DNA of 64,000 nucleotides from Stomorhina lunata (Eukaryota > Arthropoda > Insecta > Diptera > Rhiniidae), in contig OW121744.1 of assembly GCA_933228675.1 (NCBI GenBank), positions 59,160,928 through 59,224,927 on the forward strand, read 5' to 3'. The translations under genes were made by a program, and so were the position numbers. This document shows, piece by piece, positions 58,010-64,000 of the stretch. The notes under the pieces were generated by a model that had not been told where the DNA came from, did not search any database, and saw only the letters and a list, made by a program, of their open reading frames with translations. Numbering within the stretch: position 1 is the first letter of the stretch; each line of letters opens with the position of its first letter.

Positions 58010-60637
58010 ACACTGATACATTTTGAGGAAAAAGAAATACACTTTTAAGGAAACCTATATCAAACGATAGACCTTATTGAGTGTATCAGTTTGTCATTTT
58101 TCGAAATTTCGATATACCCTCAAAATCGAAAGTTATCGATAAAAAACGATTGTTTTGGTCTTCTCGAACAAAAATAGGCCTAGCTAAGTCATTTGTTTAT
58201 CGATTTGAAATTTTAACACGGTTTGAGACAGAAAAGACATCAGGCTTTCTTCTTGTTAAAAAAGATTTTTTATTTCATCAAATTATCACAAAAATATTTT
58301 CAAACAAATTAAAATTTTTATTTTTTTTTTTTCGATTTTTTCACATTGGGACGCCGTTTTCCGCAGTATTTTGTTAGGAATGCCAAACTTTTTTATATTT
58401 ACTTGAAAAGTGCATTAAATATTTTGTGAACCTAGATTATTTAAATTTAAATTAACAGCGAATTAAAAAAAACAAGTAAGAAAGCGCTATAGTCGGTCAA
58501 GCCGACCATACGATACCCTTCACCACTAAGGTCAAAGGTGTTATTTATCCTGTATAAAGACAAATATTTGCTAAATTTTGCCATCATACAAACATTTTCT
58601 CAAAACTTATATATTCAACCTGTTTCCGTCATTTGGACTTATATGAGAGCTAGGGTCAAATGTGGACCGATTATCTCGAAATTTGGCAAATTGATTACAG
58701 TTGTTACAAAAATTATGTATGCAAAAAATAAACTCAAAATTTTCATTATCTTTAGATTTACGAGCGTTTTAGTGATTTTTTGTCTCATTTAGTGCGTTTT
58801 TAAAGAAGAGTTTGTATGGGAGCTATGGTCAAGTGTGGACCGATTTCAACGAAATTTGGTACAGTGATTTAGGCTTACATAAGCAGTATTTGTTTTAAAT
58901 TTCATGAAAAAATATTGATATTTGTGGCCAATATAGCAATTCCGGGAAGTGGGACCTATGGGAGGTACCATAAATAATGCACCGATTTTGACGAATTTCA
59001 ATAGCCATGGTCCCATTATCAAAAATATTATCTATGCCAAATTTCATCAAATTATCTTTAGAACTGCGACCTGTAGTTTGATTACAAGGTTTACATGAGG
59101 GTCCAGCCAGCCGGCCAGCCAGCCGTCCAGCCAGACGGACGGACGGACATCGCTAAATCGACTCAGAAAGTGATTCTAAGTCTATTGGTATACTAAAAGG
59201 TGGGTCTAAGACAAATATTTCTATGCGTTACAAACATCAGCACAAACTTATAATACCCTTTCCACCTATGGTGGTGAAGGGTATGAATATAAGTTTTTTT
59301 TGTAAAAGGGCTAGTTTAATTAACGTACTATATACGTATAAGTACTTATATTTATACGCACTTATGAATGAAGTTAAAAAAGGATAGAAACAAAGAAGTA
59401 CGACATAATGTCCAAGCTCTATTTATGCCTCTATTGCCGTTCTCGGTTTGACTGTCTTAAAATCATCCCAACTTTCACGACCAAATCCTTTTCTGGTATT
59501 GCGAAAACCAACGGTTCTTAGTTGCTTTCCACTCAAACGTGACACGAGTGACAGTGTATATAGCCGTAAAAGACAAAAGAAGCATTTTTAGTTAACTTCT
59601 TAAGTCACTTTTTTCGAATTTCAAGGAGTGCCGGCCAGAAAAATGTGCAATTTTTCGGTTTTTGCAAATTTTGACCTATAAGCTTAACTTTTTGACAAAA
59701 TCTGAATGTTAATTTGTAATTTAGACCCAATTTGCTTTCCATCAACAAATATCATAAAATCAAATAGATGTCTTCAAGGACCCAAAATTTCTATGAAAAT
59801 TTCCGATAACTCAAAAAATCCTTAGCCGATTTATACGCTACTTACGTAGATAGAAAGCTAATTGAGTCTACATTATGAATTAATATTTACACTTTGTTAA
59901 AATGTTTACTAAAAAAGTTAAATTTTGCAAGAACTAAAAAATTGGCCATATTTTTTCTTATAAACGCAATTTTCAACTTCATGGCCTGGGCGCCACGTGA
60001 TAACGTATTCCGATTTGGCTTACATTTTGTTATTTGAAGTTTCTCACCGAATGCCATAATAATCCGACCGCCATTTCTCTACTTTCGAAAAAAGTTGAAA
60101 AAACACTCTAACGTAGTATTGTATAGAAAATTTTCTAATATACAAATAATACTGAATTCACCTTTTTTTACTAAAATTGTTATATCTGTTAATATGTTTC
60201 CGATTTTAATTAAAGTACCCTTGTTTTACAAAATGGTAACCATGATTTTTTTTAAGTCAAAATATATTAGGTCTTCTGATAAATTTTACGAAAAATAATC
60301 TTCCGAAGTTGAAAAAATCGGAAAAAAAAATAAAATTTTAACTTCAGCGGAAAATATTTTTATGATAAATTGGTCATGTTAAAAAAGGTCTTTACGAAGT
60401 GAAAGCCTATTTTGTTTTCTGTCGAAACACATTTTAAAATTTAAAATTGATGTAAAAATGACTCAGATAAGCCTTCTTTTCTCCGCTAAGTCCAAAAAAA
60501 TCGTTTTTTATCGATAACTTTCGATTTTGAGGGTATATCGAAAATTTTAAAAATGGTAAAATGATCTTCTAACCGAGTTCTACTGGTTGAGCTTGGTTTC
60601 GTTCCGAGTTTATTTATTTTCACTGTATCAGAGTGTA
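58010..60637. mobile_element. Foldback element with about 350-bp arms
   Basis: The left arm 58010-58370 is mirrored by 60300-60637. Examples are ATATACCCTCAAAATCGAAA with its inverse TTTCGATTTTGAGGGTATAT, and TCGATAAAAAACGAT with its inverse. The outer ends are ACACACTGATACA and TGTATCAGAGTGT. The interior (59300-60300) has no transposase. An R2 copy is inserted at 58471-59290. Confidence 0.6.
58471..59290 (-). mobile_element. R2-c: inverted R2 copy inside the foldback
   Basis: It begins AACAAGTAAGAAAGCGC with a TATAGTCGG..CCGAC.ATA hairpin and GATACCCTTCACCA. It passes through CAGCCGTCCAGCCAGACGGA (microsatellite core) and ends CCTATGGTGGTGAAGGGTAT. Confidence 0.65.
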
Positions 60638-61182
60638 ATCTGTTAAATACTTTTCGTTTAGCTTAATATTAAGTTAGGATAGATGTTGATAGTAACACGA
60701 AATGTCCATGTATTTTGTTAGGAGTTCCTAATACATCTACCGTATATAAAGTCTGGACATTGATTAATAGCTATCTAATTTCCTTGGTGCAATCTTAATA
60801 TGCTGATTGCACCTCTGATTATTATTCCTGCAAAATTTACTGGTCATAGTTTCTAATTTAAAAGCTTTTAACATTTTTTTTATGTTTCCGGCAGTGTTTT
60901 TAATATGAAAGCTATTGTCAAATATACCGATTCCTTTAAAATTGTACATACTGACCAACAGTTGCATAAAAATTCCCTATTCTAAATTTAGTCGTCATAT
61001 CTATTACAATTGTATTCAATTTATCAGCAATTATGTGATTCCCGCGGCGGGGTTATATGGGAGCTCTAACTAAATGTGAATCGATTTTGTCCATTTTCAA
61101 TACACACGTTTTTTAAGATATCAAAAATACTCGGGATGTAAATATTATTCAAAAAGAAGAGTATTTGCATTTGATCCCAAAC

Positions 61183-61202
61183 CTGTTACATTAATGTAAC
61201 AG
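61183..61202. repeat. 20-bp perfect palindrome
   Basis: CTGTTACATTAATGTAACAG, about 50 bp from the hammerhead motif; possibly part of the same retroelement end. Confidence 0.6.
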
Positions 61203-61250
61203 ATCAATTTATTGATAAAAAGCCAAAAAATGTTTGCGGAGAAACCAAAT

Positions 61251-61296
61251 TCCTCGACGCGTTTCGATGGTTGGTTAAGCCATCTCTTCAGGAGGA
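61251..61296 (-). ncRNA. Minimal type-I hammerhead ribozyme motif
   Basis: On the minus strand the order is: TCCTC (stem I, 61296-61292), CTGAAGA (core, 61291-61285), GATGG-loop-CCATC (stem II, 61284-61280 with 61270-61266), GAAA (61265-61262), C-GC-G (a tiny stem III) and TC, then GAGGA (stem I, 61255-61251). Every conserved hammerhead position is filled: CUGANGA, GAAA, the A15.1-U16.1 pair and C17 at the cleavage site. The two-base-pair stem III is typical of hammerheads in Penelope-like elements and retrozymes (established knowledge). Self-cleavage would fall between 61256 and 61255. Activity is inferred; minimal stem III forms usually need dimers. Confidence 0.75.
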
Positions 61297-61471
61297 TTAT
61301 CCTCAATTTAGACAGATCGAAAACCTCGCATTATTACTATATTTACAAACACAACTTTTCAGAATTATGTTCATAAACCATAAGTAAAAGCGTAGATCAT
61401 CGACTGAACACAAACAAACATTTTTCAGTTTTCATCTACCTTCACTTCCCACATTCTTGTTGCAGCCGTCG

Positions 61472-64000
61472 CACGGTGGTTCAGAATCAAATTTCATTGG
61501 CCAAAACCTATATTTTTTGTTGACATAGATTTTTAAAATTTTTATACCATCAGAAAGATAACATATCAAAACTAAGGTGGCCAAAAAATTTGGTCAAAAT
61601 ATCCGCTGTAGTGGGCGTGGCATGCTGCTAAAGACAAGGAATTTTGGTTAATTTAGAAATGAAAGAAAAATTGTAATTTTTGATCTCATATTAATTACGA
61701 TTTCTTGAAAACTATTAATGCTAATGGGCTTCAGTTTTTTTTGTTATGTTGGCTGGACTGTTGGTTTTAACAAATGGTATTTGCGCACCCTGTATAATTT
61801 GTAGTTAAGGTGTTATGTAAAAAATTTAAAATCACCATATACTCATAAAATTTCAAGTTTAGTAGTGTATAACTTTTGTAGAAACAAATGGAAACAAAAA
61901 TCGAAACCACCCAAAGAAAGCCAAGAGTGTTCCCTTTAAGCCTATATATACTATATATAAAGTATCTAATTTCGTCAAAACATTGAATAGATACTACAAG
62001 GAAGTTGACTTTAGTAAAAGTAAATTTTACAAGCGCTTTGCGAATTGGTTAGAAGGTGAACTCCGTATCCAGATCATTTCAGAAACAACAAATGATGGGA
62101 GTTGTGGAAGACCACAAAAACCATTAGATAACTGTAGCGATAGATCTAAGAGACGAAAACTGAAGAATTTTAATGAAGAAATCGGGTGTGAAAACATTAA
62201 AGATAGTTTTCTGCATAAACTTCGATCTGAAAAACAATTAGCGAAAGTGGATATCATTCAGAAAGTCCTTTCTGCTAGTCCGGTGAGAACAAAACGGGTT
62301 CTTAAAAGCATTCCAACACCAAACGAGGAAAAACAGTTTACAAACGAGGAAGCACTTGCATTATTTCTGGATTTAAAGCTAACAAAACACCAGTATACTC
62401 AACTCAGATTGCGTGCGATCGAAAAAGGCTTAAATTTATACCCGTCATATCATCACATAATTGCAGCTAAAAAGGAGCGCTATCCTCCAAAGGAATCTAT
62501 GAAAATCACACCAATTTCTGCACAGGTAAAACTGCAAGCTCTACTTGATCATACAGCTGAAAGGTTGCTACAATCACTTAAAGGAAGTGATTTAAAAAAA
62601 CATGGAAACTGCAATTTAACTCTCTTTTGTAAATGGGGATGCGATGGATCTTCAGGACAAAAACAATATAAACAATTTTTATGTGAAGATATTTCTGACA
62701 CAGATATGTTCATGGTGTCATTTGTGCCATTGCGATTAATAAAAAACTTAGAAGACTCGGAACCTTCGTCCAGCACAAAGCAAACAAATTTTATTTGGAA
62801 AAATCATACTCCATCGTCCACGAAGTACTGCAGACCAATAAAATTTTAATTAAAAAAGGAAACTCATGATACCATTAAGAATGAAATAAGTGACATCAAA
62901 ACTCAAATTTCAACACTAAAGCCATTAGAGTTAGAGATAGATGAACATACTATTAAATTGAATTATCAATTAATACTTTCAATGATAGACGGAAAAACTG
63001 CCCAGGCTTTGACTAATACAAAAGCTTCATCCAGCTGTATTATATGTAAAGCAACATCAAGTCAGTTAAACCAAGAACCTACAAAGTCACTAGATAGTAT
63101 TGATGCATTTGAATTGGATTATCACCGCTACATACGAGAATAAGATTTATGGAACACATACTGAAAATTAGCTATGATTTGGACTTCGGATCTTCAGGAT
63201 CAGTAAGAAATAATGACACCAACAAAGAGAAAAGAAAATTGAAAAAGAAACAAGTTCATGATGCATTTCTCAAACACGGGTTAATTATAGATCAACCAAA
63301 ACAAGGATCAGGCAATACAAACGATGGCAATACCGCAAGAAGATTCTTTTTGGATCCCGAAACTACATCTGATATAATAGGTGTTGATGTAGATCTTATT
63401 TCAAGATTTAAAACAATTACTGAAGTACTTGCGTGCAATGAACAAATTAATGCTAAAAAATTTGGTGATTATGCCAAGGAAACTGTTGCTATATATACAT
63501 CCAAATACAATTATAGAAATATGTCAGCAACAGTGCACAAAGTTCTTTATCATGGAGAAGATGTCATTAAGCACCATTTATTACCAATTGGAGATTTATC
63601 AGAGGAAGCCCAGGAAAAAAGAAATAAGGATTACAGATTTTACAGAGAACATAATACCAGAAAAACATCACGAAGTTCTACAAATGAAGACTTATTTCAC
63701 ATATTATTAGCAACATCAGATCCATTCATCTCTAGCATTCGAAGTCAATGGAAAGTAAATCATTCGGACCTAAGTGCCGAAGTTAAAGCACTGCTACAGG
63801 ACAGCAGTAATACAGAGCAGAATATAAAATATTTACAAGAAATATTCCAGCCAAATAAACAATAATTATAATTTGCATTTAACATTTGAGTGCAATAAAG
63901 TATACAAATATCAATATTAAATATTATTTTATTTATCTACAATCTATTTATGACTACAAATAAATATATATTTAAAGAAAAATTATGTTACATTCTTTTA
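61472..64000 (+). mobile_element. Transib transposon, right end outside the window
   Basis: The left end starts CACGGTGGTTCAGAATC at 61472, directly preceded by CGTCG, which fits the GC-rich 5-bp target duplications of Transib. The transposase follows. No right TIR is seen before 64000. Confidence 0.75.
61866..63865 (+). pseudogene. Transib transposase (RAG1-related), one stop and one frameshift
   Basis: The frame is open from 61866; no ATG near the start is convincing. Landmarks in order: GRPQKPLDNCSDRSKRRK (62112-62165), the conserved basic N-terminal block. Then LFCKWGCDGSSGQKQYKQF (62624-62680) with the first catalytic Asp. Then LSMIDGKTAQAL (62977-63012) with the second Asp, and a zinc-binding CIIC motif after it. 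Then DQPKQGSGNTNDGNTARRFF, and HHLLPIGDLSEEAQEKRNKD (63574-63633) with the catalytic Glu, equivalent to the end of the RAG1 core. TAA at 62847 interrupts the frame, and a shift near 63130 moves it; all DDE residues remain. It is 5' uncertain and otherwise near full length. Confidence 0.85.

Larger units (their letters stand above)
57764..61140 (-). mobile_element. R1-d: inverted R1 copy, split by a 2.6 kb foldback
   Basis: It starts AACAAGTAAGAGTGTTATAT with the hairpin ATTCGGCTGTGCCGAAT and TATACCCACCACCA, the exact R1 3' end reversed. R1 text resumes at 60640-61140 (GATAGTAACACGAAATGTCC; GGGGTTATATGGGAGCTCTA). The foldback 58010-60637 interrupts it. Confidence 0.65.

Overview
The window is AT-rich eukaryotic DNA from a fly, most likely a calyptrate such as a blow fly or house-fly relative. 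The evidence is spliced genes with GT..AG introns, insect cuticle proteins of the Rebers-Riddiford (RR) type, and transposon families known from flies (jockey-like non-LTR elements, DD41D mariners, Transib, piggyBac, hAT, Helentron/DINE-1-like repeats). Species placement is inference.

Host genes. I can support only three, all cuticle proteins. Gene A (8877-9651, +) is a two-exon secreted protein related to its neighbour but lacking the core of the RR domain. Gene B (15042-16034, -) is a complete three-exon RR-1 gene with a DGRY-repeat N-terminus, resembling Drosophila Cpr49Ac. Gene C (31370-32208, -) is an RR-1 gene resembling Cpr49Ae; its first exon was not found. Together they look like a piece of the 49A cuticle cluster, spread over more than 20 kb by transposon insertion.

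Transposon layers. 1-8.3 kb: decayed jockey-like fragments, a GC-rich MITE, and a Helentron-like element (called R1 here) carrying a TA-flanked element that itself holds DD41D mariner copy 1. 10-14 kb: a second Helentron-like family (R2), an LTR-element gag/protease remnant and a jockey-like remnant. 16.4-23.6 kb: two R1 copies, one split by a 2.4 kb foldback element, the other by a non-LTR insertion, a head-to-head MITE pair and a piggyBac MITE. 24-31 kb: a foldback, an unclassified element with repeated GCGTCCGTCA motifs, another piggyBac MITE, and a decayed piggyBac element with a mariner-like element inside. 32.4-39.3 kb: mariner and non-LTR fragments, a SINE, a 355-bp tandem array and two MITE/foldback elements. 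40-47.7 kb: DD41D copy 2, an unclassified TIR element interrupted by an apparently intact Tc1 (DD34E) element, and a deleted hAT element with a perfect 8-bp target duplication. 49.3-57 kb: SINEs, an R2 copy with an internal 31-bp minisatellite, a 2.7 kb 28-bp minisatellite of the same family in the opposite orientation, and DD41D copy 3. 57.7-64 kb: a three-level nest (R1 > foldback > R2), a minimal hammerhead ribozyme motif on the minus strand, and a Transib (RAG1-related) transposase running to the window edge.

There is no operon-like organisation. The interest lies in the hammerhead motif, the Transib end, the RR-core loss in gene A, the paired minisatellites and several unclassified elements. 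No computation or database search was run; family names come from motifs read by eye.
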